DNA of 64,000 nt from Arachnia propionica. Lineage in GTDB: Bacteria > Actinomycetota > Actinomycetes > Propionibacteriales > Propionibacteriaceae. The translations under genes were made by a program, and so were the position numbers. Below the pieces are notes generated by a model, which was not told where the DNA came from, searched no databases, and saw only the letters and a list, made by a program, of their open reading frames with translations. Location of the stretch: NCBI RefSeq assembly GCF_037055325.1, contig NZ_CP146373.1, forward strand, positions 1,302,001 through 1,366,000, read 5' to 3'. This document shows positions 54,861 to 64,000 of the stretch, in pieces (within the stretch, counting starts at the first letter, position 1; every line of letters begins with the position of its first letter).

Positions 54861-56024
54861 TCATCCCTCCCGGGTCTCCCCGTCGACGGCCCTCTCCTGG
54901 TGGGCCGGAAGCCGCAGCGTGAAGGTGGACCCCTGGCGAGGTCGCGACCACACTTTAACGCTCCCTTGGTGGGCCAAAGCGATGTGACGGACAATCGACA
55001 GCCCCAACCCCGTTCCTCCACTCTCCCGGGATCTTCCATAGTCGACGCGGTAGAAACGTTCGAAAATGCGTTCCTGATCCTCCTGGGAGATACCGATGCC
55101 GTTGTCGCTCACCGTGATCTCGACGTTCTCGCCCTCATCGTCACTCATCCGCGTCGCCGCCACCACGACTCTCGCGTTGTCGTCGGAATAGTTGATGGCA
55201 TTTTGCACGAGGTTGACCAGGGCGTCGATCAGCTGCCGGCGGTCCCCCAATATCCGCGCGCAGGGCACGGCGGTTCGCACGAGGTTGATTTTGCGAGCCT
55301 CGGCGGTCTCCCGGGTACGACCGATCGCCTCATCGATGATCTCCTCCACCTCCACCACCTGGCGACTCAGCATCGGATCCGAGGATTGAAGCCTGGAGAG
55401 CTCGATGATCTGGTTGACGAGTTCGGCCAGACGAGCCGATTCGCGGTGGAGACGCCTGGCGAAGTGGATCACCTGCTCGGGATCCCCGGAGGCAGCCTCG
55501 ATGGTCTCTGCGAGAATTCCGATGGCCCCGATCGGGGTTTTCAGCTCGTGGGAGACATTTGCCACGAAGTCTCTCCTGACAGCGTCCACGCGGCGAGTGG
55601 CGGCCTCATCCTCAGCCATGACCAGGACGCGCCCTCCGCGAAGCGGAATCACCCGTGCGCACAGCCCGATGTTCTCCATTCCTGGCGGACGATCCTGGAT
55701 GACGGTTCCCAGGTACTCGGTTTCCGTTCTGCGCACATGCCGCACCCGGTCCAGCAGGCCGGGAAATCCAACCCGTGTTCCTCGTGCCAGCCCCATGGCT
55801 ATTCCGAGATCGTTCACCTTCATCACTTCGTCATGAGGACCGATCAGAACGCTTCCCAGGGGAAGCACCTCGACGAGATCAATCAGGTCGTCCCGCGACC
55901 GTTCTGGAGCCTGCGGGGCGGGTCGCGATTCCTCCGAGGAGAAACGACGACCGATGGTTCCTGCACTCCATACCATCGCGAGCGCGAGCACCGCACCTGC
56001 CAGGGCGGCAAGAACGAGGTCCAT
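54861..56024 (-). CDS. senX3: sensor histidine kinase (SenX3-like)
   Basis: The 387-residue membrane kinase has one N-terminal helix (about 2-22) with almost no extracellular part, a PAS-like domain (about 45-140), and the HisKA helix DFVANVSHELKTPIGAIG (H159). The HATPase_c boxes are NLVQNAINYSDDNARV (N), VSDNGIGISQEDQERIFERF (G1/F) and GGTGLGLSIVRHI (G2). The short ectodomain fits SenX3/PhoR-type kinases that sense phosphate through the Pst-PhoU complex rather than directly. ATG 56024 is preferred; longer frames enter the phoU promoter. Confidence 0.91.
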   Translation of the reverse strand: MDLVLAALAGAVLALAMVWSAGTIGRRFSSEESRPAPQAPERSRDDLIDLVEVLPLGSVLIGPHDEVMKVNDLGIAMGLARGTRVGFPGLLDRVRHVRRTETEYLGTVIQDRPPGMENIGLCARVIPLRGGRVLVMAEDEAATRRVDAVRRDFVANVSHELKTPIGAIGILAETIEAASGDPEQVIHFARRLHRESARLAELVNQIIELSRLQSSDPMLSRQVVEVEEIIDEAIGRTRETAEARKINLVRTAVPCARILGDRRQLIDALVNLVQNAINYSDDNARVVVAATRMSDDEGENVEITVSDNGIGISQEDQERIFERFYRVDYGRSRESGGTGLGLSIVRHIALAHQGSVKVWSRPRQGSTFTLRLPAHQERAVDGETREG

Positions 56025-56120
56025 AGTCAGAATCCTATTGTCAGAACTTCTGCCCATGGGGTAGGTGACGGCCACTACACTGCCGTTTCTACAGTTGTCA
56101 TCCCGAAGGGCGGAGACGAA

Positions 56121-56786
56121 ATGCGCGCCAACTATCACGAAGAGCTCAACGGCCTGCTCGACAGCCTGCAGCACATGGCTGTTCTGGTCGAGGTGGCCGT
56201 GCGCGAGGCTTCTTCCTCCCTGCTGGAGCCCGATCTAGCCCGCGCGGAGGCGGTCATCTCCAACGATTCCCAGCTCGACGCCATGCACGAGGAGCTCGAG
56301 TATCGCTGCTTGTCCCTCCTGGCCCTCCAGGCGCCGGTGGCAGGTGAGTTGCGCACCATCGTCTCCGCGATCCGGGTGGTCTTCGAGTTGGCTCGCATGG
56401 GTGACCTGGCAGCACATGTCGCCAAGATCACCCGGTTGCGCTTCCCGGACTCGGCGGTGCCCGATTCACTACGGGAGAACTTCTCACGCATGTCAGAGGT
56501 GTGCCTGGCGATGATCCGCCTGGCCAACCAGTCGCTGAAGGACCGTGACGCTGTCGCCGCCATGCGCATGGCGGAGATCGATCACGAGATGGATCATCTG
56601 CGCCGCGATCACTTCGGAGTGCTCTTGGGCGAGAGCTGGTCGGGGTCGGTGGAGCAGGCCATTGACGTCGCCCTGCTGGGTCGCTATTTCGAACGCTTCG
56701 CGGACCACGCCGTCGCAGTGGCGCGCCGTGTCATCTACATCATCACGGGGCAGTTCCCAGAGGGCGAGGAGTGGCCAAACGCCTGA
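56121..56786 (+). CDS. phoU: phosphate signalling protein PhoU
   Basis: The 221-residue all-helical protein has two PhoU repeats. EELNGLLDSLQHMAVLVEVAV opens repeat one, and RIVSAIRVVFELARMGD-like (TIVSAIRVVFELARMGDLAAHVA here, split) contains the metal-binding E/DxxxD set; repeat two ends GRYFERFADHAVAVARRV. PhoU keeps SenX3/PhoR-type kinases off when phosphate is sufficient. It is divergent from the senX3-regX3 pair, the typical actinobacterial order. Start is ATG 56121 after GGCGGAG. Confidence 0.93.
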   Translation: MRANYHEELNGLLDSLQHMAVLVEVAVREASSSLLEPDLARAEAVISNDSQLDAMHEELEYRCLSLLALQAPVAGELRTIVSAIRVVFELARMGDLAAHVAKITRLRFPDSAVPDSLRENFSRMSEVCLAMIRLANQSLKDRDAVAAMRMAEIDHEMDHLRRDHFGVLLGESWSGSVEQAIDVALLGRYFERFADHAVAVARRVIYIITGQFPEGEEWPNA

Positions 56787-56861
56787 GGGTGATCAAAGGT
56801 TGAATGCCGGAAGGTTTACACTGCTTCAATAGTTGGATTTTGTCTCGATGAGGGGATTTCA

Positions 56862-57797
56862 ATGATGCCGTTCAATCGCCGCAGCCTGTTGACGGGCACC
56901 ATGGCAGCCATGGCCGTCGGGCTGGGAGCCTGTGGTTCCTCCCCGCAAGCCACGCAGTCAACATCTGCACCGGCATCGTCAGAAAACTCCCAGGAACCCG
57001 CCCCCGCGACAAGTCCCACGACTGAGTCCTCCCCGGCTCCCTCTCCTGAACCTTCCGCGTCGCCTTCCCCGAGCGGGTCGTCCGATTCCTTGATGCCGAA
57101 GACCAGCCACAACCACGCTGCAGCCGAGTACGCCTACCCCTCGGAGAAGGTCCAGGCGTGGATGAAGGATCCCAGTTCGGCCCCCGAGAAAATCGTCTTC
57201 CTCACCTTCGACGACGGCCCGAATCACAGCAATTCAGTGCAGATCCTGGACGCCTTGAAGGCGGGCGGGGTGCACGGCACGTTCTTCGTGGTCGGACAAC
57301 TCGTGAGCAGCGCACCCGAAACCCTCAAGCGTGAGATCGCGGAGGGACACTCGGTGGCCATGCACAGCTACACCCACAACTACAACAAGCTCTACCCCGG
57401 TCGCGCCGGAAGCCTGGAAGCCATCAAGGGCGAGTACGAGAAAACCAAGGAAGCCCTCGAGGAGGTCCTGGGCTCCGAATTCAAGACCAACACCTGGCGT
57501 TACCCCGGCGGCCACATGAGCTGGAAGAAGTTGGAGGCCGCCGACGAGGCCCTGGCTGCCGAGGGTGTGCACTGGATCGACTGGAACTGCCTCACCGGTG
57601 ATGCCGAGCCGAAGAACCGTCAACCCAAGGACGTCGCAGGCATGGTGAAGATGGCGACCTCTGCGATCAGCGAGGGCCTGAAGGTCTCGGTGATGCTCGC
57701 CCACGACTCGGAAGGCAAGGACATGACGGTCAAGGCGATGCCCCAGATCATCAGCGCCTACAAGGAGGCGGGCTACAAGTTCGGAGTGATCGCCTGA
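56862..57797 (+). CDS. polysaccharide deacetylase family lipoprotein
   Basis: The 311-residue product has a Tat/Sec-type signal (FNRRSLLTGT) and the lipobox LGAC with C24 as lipidation site, so it should be anchored outside the membrane. A Ser/Pro/Thr-rich linker (about 30-78) precedes a NodB deacetylase domain. Its motifs are FLTFDDGP (Asp-Asp), HSYTH with the two zinc His, RYPGGHMSW and, near the C-terminus, LAHDS. It probably deacetylates peptidoglycan GlcNAc/MurNAc or another wall polysaccharide. The double ATG at 56862 leaves two start options. Confidence 0.9.
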   Translation: MMPFNRRSLLTGTMAAMAVGLGACGSSPQATQSTSAPASSENSQEPAPATSPTTESSPAPSPEPSASPSPSGSSDSLMPKTSHNHAAAEYAYPSEKVQAWMKDPSSAPEKIVFLTFDDGPNHSNSVQILDALKAGGVHGTFFVVGQLVSSAPETLKREIAEGHSVAMHSYTHNYNKLYPGRAGSLEAIKGEYEKTKEALEEVLGSEFKTNTWRYPGGHMSWKKLEAADEALAAEGVHWIDWNCLTGDAEPKNRQPKDVAGMVKMATSAISEGLKVSVMLAHDSEGKDMTVKAMPQIISAYKEAGYKFGVIA

Positions 57798-57849
57798 GCC
57801 CTGATGGGTTTCGGTGCGGCGAGCCGTATGCAGGGGGTCGCCTGCCTTG

Positions 57850-57855
57850 TAGGCT
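57850..57855 (+). promoter_or_regulatory. -10 element TAGGCT, leaderless start of gpmA
   Basis: TAGGCT is 6 nt before ATG 57862. Confidence 0.55.
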
Positions 57856-57861
57856 GACGCC

Positions 57862-58611
57862 ATGACCGGAAAGCTGATCCTGCTCCGCCACGGCGAGAGC
57901 GAATGGAACGCGAAGAATCTGTTCACCGGGTGGGTGGACGTCGACATCAACGAGAAGGGCGAGGCCGAGGCCCGAAAAGCGGCAGAGCTGCTGGCCTCGG
58001 AGGGGCTGCTGCCGACAGTGCTCCACACCTCTTTGCTGCGCCGCGCCATCCACACCGCGTACCTTGCCCTCGACGGTTGCGATCGCCACTGGATTCCGGT
58101 GCGCCGCAGCTGGCGTTTGAACGAGCGCCACTACGGTGCGCTGCAGGGATTGGACAAGACCGCCACCCGCGACAAGTACGGTGACGAACAATTCATGCTG
58201 TGGCGTCGCAGCTACGACACCCCGCCGCCGGTGCAGGACACCGACGCGGAGTACTCGCAGTTCAACGATCCCCGCTACGCCGACATTCCCGCAAACGAGC
58301 GTCCTCGCACCGAGTGCCTCAAGGACGTCGTGGCGCGTATGCTGCCGTACTGGGAGGAATCCATCGTCCCGGACCTGGCCGTCGGTCACACCGTCCTGGT
58401 CACCGCACACGGCAACTCTCTGCGCGCGCTGGTCAAGCACCTGGACAACATCTCCGACGAGGACATCGCGGGCCTGAACATCCCCACCGGGATCCCCTTG
58501 CTCTATGAACTCGACGAGAATCACAGGCCCCTCGTCAAGGGCGGTCGTTACCTCGACCCGGAGGCGGCTGCCGCGTCCATCGAGGCCGTCAAGAATCAGG
58601 GAAAGAAGTAG
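57862..58611 (+). CDS. gpmA: 2,3-bisphosphoglycerate-dependent phosphoglycerate mutase
   Basis: Interconverts 3- and 2-phosphoglycerate in glycolysis and gluconeogenesis. The 249-residue protein has [10 protein letters not shown] with phospho-His H10, the Glu-containing [16 protein letters not shown], and [14 protein letters not shown] with the second His. The [10 protein letters not shown]-terminal segment is typical. It is leaderless and ends 10 nt before the convergent ClC stop. Confidence 0.94.
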   Translation: MTGKLILLRHGESEWNAKNLFTGWVDVDINEKGEAEARKAAELLASEGLLPTVLHTSLLRRAIHTAYLALDGCDRHWIPVRRSWRLNERHYGALQGLDKTATRDKYGDEQFMLWRRSYDTPPPVQDTDAEYSQFNDPRYADIPANERPRTECLKDVVARMLPYWEESIVPDLAVGHTVLVTAHGNSLRALVKHLDNISDEDIAGLNIPTGIPLLYELDENHRPLVKGGRYLDPEAAAASIEAVKNQGKK

Positions 58612-58621
58612 GCGGACCCTC

Positions 58622-59983
58622 TCACATCGCTTTCTCAACGGGTCCTGTCGTGAGAGCGACGGGACCCGTTTCCTCATCGTCATCGTCGGTGTTCTCGCAG
58701 TGTTCCTTTCCACGGTTGCGCCACCAGGACGCGGTCGCCGTGGCCCCCGCGATCGCCAGGGCCGTCGGCACGAGGACTGTCGCGCCGGAATGTGTCAGCT
58801 CCAGCACCAGTGCGAATCCGGTCAGGGGGGCCTTGATAGAGGCACCGAGGAATGCTGCGGACCCGATGAAAACGCAGGCGACGAGGTTGGATCCCGGCCA
58901 GATCAGCGACCACACGAGCCCCGTCAGTCCCCCGAGGGCCGCGCCCAACGCGATACCGGGATTCAGGGTGCCTCCCCAGGCGCCCACCCTGACCGTGATC
59001 AGCGTGGTGATCGCCTTAGCGAGCAGCAGCACAGTGATCAGCCCCAGGGCCTGCGGTCCGACCTCCGCCACCTGGTCCGTGACGGTCTGTGTGACCGGAT
59101 GACCGTTGCCCAATACCCACGGCACCCAGATGGAGACCGCCCCGACCACGGCGAACCCGAGGGGCATGACCCACAGCAACCGAGTGGTGGTCGGGCGTTT
59201 CCGTTCGGCGCGTGTCACCGCCTCACCGAAGAGCGCCCCGGCCAGACCGATCACCGGACCGCACAGCACGGCCCACGCCACCAGTGCGGGCGAGGAGACC
59301 AGTTCCGGCATCCTGTAGTAGACCTCTGGTCTGGCCCAGCCGGTTGAGACGAGCACTGCGATGCCGGAAACGGCGAGTGCCGAGGCCAGGGAGCGTTTCG
59401 AGAAGGTGACGAGGAGAGCCTCCAAAGCGAAGAAGATGCCGGACAGGGGAATGCCGTAAACAGCGGCCAGGCCCGCCCCGGCCCCGCAGGCCACCAGGAT
59501 TCTCCGATCCTCCTCGTCCAACCCGAAGCAGTCGCTGATCCATCCGGACAGAGCAGCACCGGCCTCCCGCGGCGCGACCTCACGACCAAGCGAGGCACCC
59601 ATGGCGATGATGACGATCTGCGTGGCGGAATGCCAGATGGTGCGCAGCACCGGCATGCGCATGCCCGCCACGGCCTGTTCCGTCGCCACCGGCCCGGGTC
59701 CGGTGCGGTGCAACAGCACCCACGACACCGCGCCGATCACACCGGCAGCCACGAGTGTGAGGAGTCGACGCCACCACGGAACGGTTTCCAGGGCAGTGAC
59801 CAGGTGCCCCTCAGAAATGCTCCAGACGAAGTGCTCCACGGTGTGCAGCAGGTGAGCGCAGGCCCATCCGGTGGCACCCGCAGTGATACCCGCCAGAACA
59901 ACGGCGGCAGCGAAACGCCGAAGCCCCGGGGCTCCGGCGTTGGTGTGTGATGTGGTGTGCAATGGGGACGGATCGGAACTCAC
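58622..59983 (-). CDS. ClC family anion channel/transporter
   Basis: The 453-residue membrane protein has about ten helices. The filter regions are unusual: the expected GSGIP motif is replaced by [14 protein letters not shown] sequence. The GREGP motif reads [15 protein letters not shown] (the gating Glu position is kept), and the GxFxP equivalent reads [34 protein letters not shown] is a clear ClC helix. Chloride, fluoride or another anion cannot be decided. Neighbours do not help. Confidence 0.82.
   Translation of the reverse strand: MSSDPSPLHTTSHTNAGAPGLRRFAAAVVLAGITAGATGWACAHLLHTVEHFVWSISEGHLVTALETVPWWRRLLTLVAAGVIGAVSWVLLHRTGPGPVATEQAVAGMRMPVLRTIWHSATQIVIIAMGASLGREVAPREAGAALSGWISDCFGLDEEDRRILVACGAGAGLAAVYGIPLSGIFFALEALLVTFSKRSLASALAVSGIAVLVSTGWARPEVYYRMPELVSSPALVAWAVLCGPVIGLAGALFGEAVTRAERKRPTTTRLLWVMPLGFAVVGAVSIWVPWVLGNGHPVTQTVTDQVAEVGPQALGLITVLLLAKAITTLITVRVGAWGGTLNPGIALGAALGGLTGLVWSLIWPGSNLVACVFIGSAAFLGASIKAPLTGFALVLELTHSGATVLVPTALAIAGATATASWWRNRGKEHCENTDDDDEETGPVALTTGPVEKAM
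58637..58670 (+). terminator. candidate terminator of gpmA inside the ClC 3' end
   Basis: AACGGGTCC / GGACCCGTT form a 9-bp perfect stem, followed by TTCCTC. It lies 26 nt past the gpmA stop and within the last codons of the convergent ClC gene. Confidence 0.5.
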
Positions 59984-60093
59984 GTCCTCCTACTCTAGAA
60001 CTCCTTCTCTGGCGGGTCTCACTCACCCGACGTCCGGGGTCCCGGAGGGGTGGAGCACGCCGTGCCGATCGCCCGACGATACCGAGGAGCCCC

Positions 60094-62467
60094 ATGCCGA
60101 TTCCCCATCCCGCTGACTCCCATGACCTGATCCGGGTCCGCGGCGCCCGGGAGAACAACCTGCAGGGCGTAAACATCGATCTTCCGAAACGCCGTCTCAC
60201 GGTGTTCACCGGGGTTTCCGGTTCCGGGAAGTCGTCGCTGGTTCTCGACACCATCGCGGCCGAATCGCAGCGGATGATCAACGAAACCCACTCGGCTTTC
60301 GCAGGGTTTCCTGCCCACCCTCGACAGACCGGACGTTGATGTTCTCGACGGCCTGACCACCGCGATCATCGTCGACCAGGAAAGGCTGGGCACAAACCCC
60401 CGTTCCACGCTCGGAACCGCCACCGATGTGAACACCCAGCTCCGCATTCTTTTCAGCCGTCTCGGGAAACCCCACATCGGTGGCCCGAAAGCGTTCTCGT
60501 TCAATGTTGCATCCGTCTCCGGGGCCGGGGCGATCACCGTCGCCAAGGGCGGGAGGAAGGTCAAGGAGCGACGCGAATTCGAGGTGGTCGGCGGCATGTG
60601 TCCGCGTCGTGAAGGACTCGGAAGGGTTTCCGATTTCGACCCGACCGCCCTCTTCGACGCAGAGAAATCGCTGAACGAGGGCGCGTTGCTGGTTCCCGGT
60701 TATTCCGTGGATGGCTGGTACGGACGTATCTACCGCAATTCAGGTTTCCTCGATCCGGACAAGCTCCTAGGACACTACTCGGAGCGTGAACTTGATGTTC
60801 TGCTGCACAAGGAAGCCACCCGGACACAGGTGGATGGTGTCAACGTCATCTTCGAGGGATTGATTCCGAGGATCCGGAAATCTTTCCTGAGCAAGGACGT
60901 CGAGGCCATGCAGCCCCACATCCGATCCTTCGTGGAGCACGCCGTCACCTTCGGGGTCTGTCCCGGATGCGAGGGCACCAGGCTGACCACCGAGGCCCGC
61001 GAATCCAGAATCGATGGCATCTCCATCGCGGATGCCTGCGCGATGCAGGTCAGCGACCTGGCAGTGTGGCTTCAAAGAATCGAGGAGCCGTCCATGGCCC
61101 CGTTGCTGACCTCCCTGCGGAAAACCCTCGATGCCTTCGTGCGCATCGGACTCGGTTATCTGTCGTTGGACCGCCCCAGCGGAACCTTGTCGGGTGGTGA
61201 GGCGCAACGCACCCGGATGGTCCGGTACCTGGGTTCCTCGCTGACGGACATCACCTACGTCTTCGACGAGCCCTCCAGCGGGTTGCATCCCCACGACGTG
61301 CAGCGCATGGGTGAGCTGCTGCTGGAACTACGTGACAAGGGAAACACGGTGCTGGTGGTGGAGCACGAACCAGAACTGATCGCCATTGCCGACCATGTCG
61401 TCGATCTCGGTCCCGGCGCCGGGCGCAATGGTGGGCGGGTCTGTTACGAGGGCACCGTCGATGGGCTGCGCGCCAGCGGCACCCTCACGGGCCGCCACCT
61501 CGACGACCGGGCACATCTGAAAGACCGGGTACGCGAGCCCAAGGGTTTCCTGGAGGTCCGGGCAGCGAACACCAACAACCTGCGCGGGGTGAACGTCGAC
61601 ATCCCGCTGGGGTGTCTGGTGGTCGTCACGGGGGTGGCAGGGTCCGGCAAGTCGTCGCTGATCCACGGCTCGGTGGCCGGGCGCGACGGGGTCGCGGTGA
61701 TCGACCAGTCGGTGATCAAGGGGTCACGCCGCAGTAGCCCGGCGACCTACACGGGTCTGCTGGACCCGATTCGCAAGGCCTTTGCGAGGGCGAACGGGGT
61801 GAAACCGTCCCTGTTCTCCCCCAATTCGGAGGGAGCCTGTCAGGTCTGTAGCGGAGCCGGGGTGATCTACACGGATCTGGCAATGATGGCGGGAGTGGCG
61901 ACCACCTGCGACGAGTGCGGGGGACGTCGTTTCCGGGGTGAGGTACTGGAGTACCGCCTCGGCGGCCACGACATCTCCGAGGTGCTGGCCATGCCGATTG
62001 CCGACGCGGTCGATTTCTTCGGGGACGGGGAGACACGGGTTCCCGCGGCGCACCGGATGCTGAATCGTCTGGTGGACGTCGGGCTGGGTTATCTCGCTCT
62101 CGGGCAGCCCTTGACTGCCCTGTCCGGCGGCGAACGCCAACGCCTGAAACTGGCGTCGGAACTCGATGCCAGCAGCACCATCCAGGTGCTGGATGAACCC
62201 ACGACGGGCCTGCACCCCGCGGATGTGCAGCAGCTTCTGGCGCTGCTGGACCGGATCGTCGACTCCGGGAAATCGGTGATCGTGATCGAACACCACCAGG
62301 CGGTCATGGCCCACGCCGACTGGATCATCGACTTGGGTCCGGGCGCCGGGAACGCCGGTGGGCTGCTGACCTTCGAAGGAACCCCCACCAAGATGGTCGA
62401 GCAACGAACCACAATCACCGGTCGGCACCTCGCCGCTTACACGACCGGGACAGGAAGCACCGAGTAA
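60094..62467 (+). pseudogene. UvrA-like ABC-ATPase gene with a frameshift
   Basis: ATG 60094 (after GAGGAG) opens [18 protein letters not shown] with Walker [11 protein letters not shown], then breaks after NETHSAF near 60300: [14 protein letters not shown] continues in the next frame, a net loss of two bases. From there the frame is open to 62467, with two LSGGEAQR/LSGGERQR signatures, DEPSSGLHPHD, DEPTTGLHPAD and zinc modules CPGCEGT and CQVCSGAG...CDECGG. The total of about 790 codons fits the short UvrA2-type paralogues tied to drug tolerance. The usual CPxCEG near 60600 reads CPRREG, losing a Cys. It could be a sequencing error in a real gene. Confidence 0.8.
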
Positions 62468-62558
62468 CGACACCGATCGTTTCAGTCCCGGTTGCAGGAG
62501 GTAACGTCCCTGCCAGCGCTCGAGAGAACGCAGGCAAGGCCATAAATCTTTATCGAAA

Positions 62559-62586
62559 AACCTATCCCTTGAAGCATGGACAGGTT
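62559..62586 (+). promoter_or_regulatory. inverted repeat upstream of the SRPBCC-MFS pair
   Basis: AACCTATCC-N10-GGACAGGTT has one arm mismatch. It lies 52-79 nt before the start of the SRPBCC gene, in an AT-rich patch typical of a promoter. The regulator is unknown. Confidence 0.35.
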
Positions 62587-62637
62587 TAGGCTGGGTGCCA
62601 GGTCATGTGGGCAGTTCCACATCAACAGGAGTGAGCA

Positions 62638-63120
62638 ATGGTCGCCAATGTCATGTTGATCGTCGAGCGAAAGTTCGACTACCCCCAGAAACGTGTTTTC
62701 AAGGCGTGGACGGCACCCGAGGAGATGATGCTCTGGCGAGGCAGCCCTGGCTGGCACGTCGAGCAGGAGACGGTTTCCTCGGAGTTGAAACTCGGCGGAA
62801 AGCACCACCACGTGAAGATCCGCGACAACGACCCAACGGTCAGGGTCACCACGGATGCGGTCTTCACCGAATACTTCGATCCGGACGTCTTCGTCGCCCG
62901 CCAGCGCATCACCGGTGACCCCGGCATCGATCCCGACATCCCGATGGAGCTACGCGTCGAGTTCACCAAGTACGGCCGCAACGGTGCTGGAACCCTCGTG
63001 CGCATCGTTCAGGGGCCCTACGAACCCTCCCGCGCCGAATACCACGCCACCGGTTGGGAGCGGGAGCTGAACCGTCTCGAGGAATTCCTGGCCGCCAATC
63101 CTGAGGGAGTTTCCCGATGA
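62638..63120 (+). CDS. SRPBCC/AHSA1-like domain protein
   Basis: The 160-residue protein has the START/Bet v1-like pattern: ERKFDYPQKRVFKAWTAPEE at the N-terminus, a central beta sheet with GGKHHHVKI, and the closing helix EYHATGWERELNRLEEFL. Such domains bind hydrophobic ligands or act as Hsp90 co-factor-like folds; no catalytic residues are evident. ATG 62638 follows CAGGAG. The next gene overlaps by ATGA, so the two are co-translated, an unusual partner for a sugar transporter. Confidence 0.85.
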   Translation: MVANVMLIVERKFDYPQKRVFKAWTAPEEMMLWRGSPGWHVEQETVSSELKLGGKHHHVKIRDNDPTVRVTTDAVFTEYFDPDVFVARQRITGDPGIDPDIPMELRVEFTKYGRNGAGTLVRIVQGPYEPSRAEYHATGWERELNRLEEFLAANPEGVSR

Positions 63121-64000
63121 GCGCGACGGTTGTGCGGCAGAAGCCGCTCATGACGATGCCGCAGATCCTGCTGATGAACCTGGGATTCTTCGGTGTCCAG
63201 TACTCCTTCGGCATGCAGCAGACGGCCATCAACCCCATCTACCAGTTCCTCGGCGCAGACCCCGAGGAAATGCCGCTGCTGAACCTGGCCGGGCCGATCA
63301 CCGGCCTGCTGATCCAGCCCATGATCGGCGCCATTTCGGACAAGACATGGGTTCCCAAGTGGGGCCGCAGGCGTCCCTTCCTGCTGGCCGGCGCCATCGG
63401 CTGCTCCGTGTGCCTGTTCCTGTTCCCCTTCGCCTCCGCGGTGTGGATGGCCGTGCTGCTGCTGTGGCTGCTCGACGTGTCCAACAACACCGCCATGGAG
63501 CCCTACCGGGCGTTCATCTCCGACAGACTGCCGCCGTCGCAGCTGGCCAAGGGCTTCCTGGCCCAGTCCTTCTTCGCCGGCCTCGGAATCACCCTGGCCA
63601 ATGTGTCGCTGTTCGTGTTCCAGCAGGTTATCCCCGGCATCTTCGGCAGCCTTCCCTCCTGGGTGATGGCCTCCTTCATGCTGGGTACCGTCGCCTCCAT
63701 CGCCACCGTGCTGGTCTCGATCCTCAGCACCAAGGAACTCGACCCCACGCCCGAGGAACTCGCCGAGCTGCGCGCCCACAAGACCGGTTTCGTCGGCGCC
63801 CTCAAGGAGATCTGGGACGCCATCGTCGAGATGCCAGTTCAGCTGCGCAAGCTGGCGCTGGTCTACCTGTTCCAGTGGTACGCCATGAACTGCTACTGGC
63901 AGTACGTGTCGCTGTCCGTGGGGGAGTCCATCTTCGGGGCGACCCATGCCCTGGAGGAAGCCGATCCGGATCGGTACAAGACCTTGTTCGAGCAGGCCAC
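63117..64000 (+). CDS. SLC45-like MFS sugar transporter, 3' end outside window
   Basis: About 294 residues are visible. PQILLMNLGFFGVQYSFGMQ opens helix 1, and the MFS loop ISDKTWVPKWGRRRPFLLAG has the RxGRRRPF signature of SLC45/sucrose:proton symporters. AMEPYRAFISDRLPPSQ follows helix 4. Seven helices can be counted before the window ends. A disaccharide or hexose proton symporter is likely. ATG 63117 overlaps the SRPBCC stop by 4 nt. Confidence 0.85.
   Translation, partial: MSATVVRQKPLMTMPQILLMNLGFFGVQYSFGMQQTAINPIYQFLGADPEEMPLLNLAGPITGLLIQPMIGAISDKTWVPKWGRRRPFLLAGAIGCSVCLFLFPFASAVWMAVLLLWLLDVSNNTAMEPYRAFISDRLPPSQLAKGFLAQSFFAGLGITLANVSLFVFQQVIPGIFGSLPSWVMASFMLGTVASIATVLVSILSTKELDPTPEELAELRAHKTGFVGALKEIWDAIVEMPVQLRKLALVYLFQWYAMNCYWQYVSLSVGESIFGATHALEEADPDRYKTLFEQA

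Noticed and set aside
54837..56120. The N-terminal extension of phoU giving a 649-codon frame.
   Set aside because: The part before 56121 is antisense to senX3; PhoU similarity starts at ATG 56121 with a ribosome binding site.

Overview
The window is about 62-64 % G+C by eye, densely packed, and reads as chromosomal DNA of an actinomycete. Actinobacterial markers are CarD, a SenX3-RegX3-like pair next to phoU, DUF3263, DUF3027 beside a 127-residue cold shock protein, DUF4032, and a lone groEL under two CIRCE operators. Many starts are leaderless (TANNNT, 6-7 nt, ATG/GTG). Pyruvate carboxylase, a decayed pyruvate formate-lyase locus and the general gene set suggest a Propionibacteriaceae member (Arachnia/Tessaracoccus-like). 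That placement is inference from gene content only. No rRNA, CRISPR array, prophage or intact insertion sequence was seen.

Layout. 1-14 kb: end of a GNAT acetyltransferase, nagA, serC, a secreted surface protein, pyruvate carboxylase, a purine permease, DUF3027/cold shock pair, nagB, a Pro-rich membrane protein, NUDIX and cutC. 14-20 kb: heat-inducible groEL, OsmC, macro-domain/DUF3263 pair, manA, tRNA-Thr, a small membrane protein and a methyltransferase. 20-28.9 kb: a VTT/DedA protein, a membrane-anchored Mrr-type nuclease, a shared sugar-ABC ATPase, a cystathionine-synthase-type enzyme, the remains of pflB and pflA, a RlaP-type nucleotidyltransferase and a DUF4032 kinase-like protein. 28.9-34.7 kb: a methyltransferase, cysS-rlmB, a TipAL-like MerR regulator with a DUF2268 zinc protein, and two head-to-head truncated genes (VOC and TetR). 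34.8-42.3 kb: a heterodimeric ABC transporter under a DtxR/IdeR-like box, glyA, an ABC-class ATPase and a broken MFS gene. 42.4-49 kb: phosphate transporter pit, a LysR-EamA-oxidoreductase cluster, a MerR-SMR efflux cluster and an IS481 relic. 49-58.6 kb: DUF2207 protein, zinc metallopeptidase, ispF-ispD-carD, senX3/regX3-phoU, a lipoprotein polysaccharide deacetylase and gpmA. 58.6-64 kb: a ClC protein, a frameshifted UvrA-like gene, an SRPBCC protein and the start of an SLC45-like sugar transporter.

How the genes fit together. NagA, NagB, ManA, the lone MsiK/UgpC-type ATPase and the terminal sugar transporter form an amino-sugar/sugar uptake and catabolic theme. SerC and GlyA serve the serine-glycine/one-carbon branch, and the PLP lyase/synthase the sulfur amino acid branch. 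SenX3-RegX3, PhoU and Pit deal with phosphate, and the IdeR-boxed ABC pair probably with iron-siderophore traffic. At least five loci are visibly broken (pflB/pflA, VOC/tetR, MFS, IS481, uvrA-like), which suggests ongoing gene loss. The most unusual spots are a free-standing glycyl-radical tail ORF in the pfl ruin, the VOC/TetR deletion junction, the regulator plus zinc-protein pair, and a 39-codon ORF with a strong ribosome binding site leading the SMR pair. I saw no obviously new multi-gene defence or biosynthetic system.
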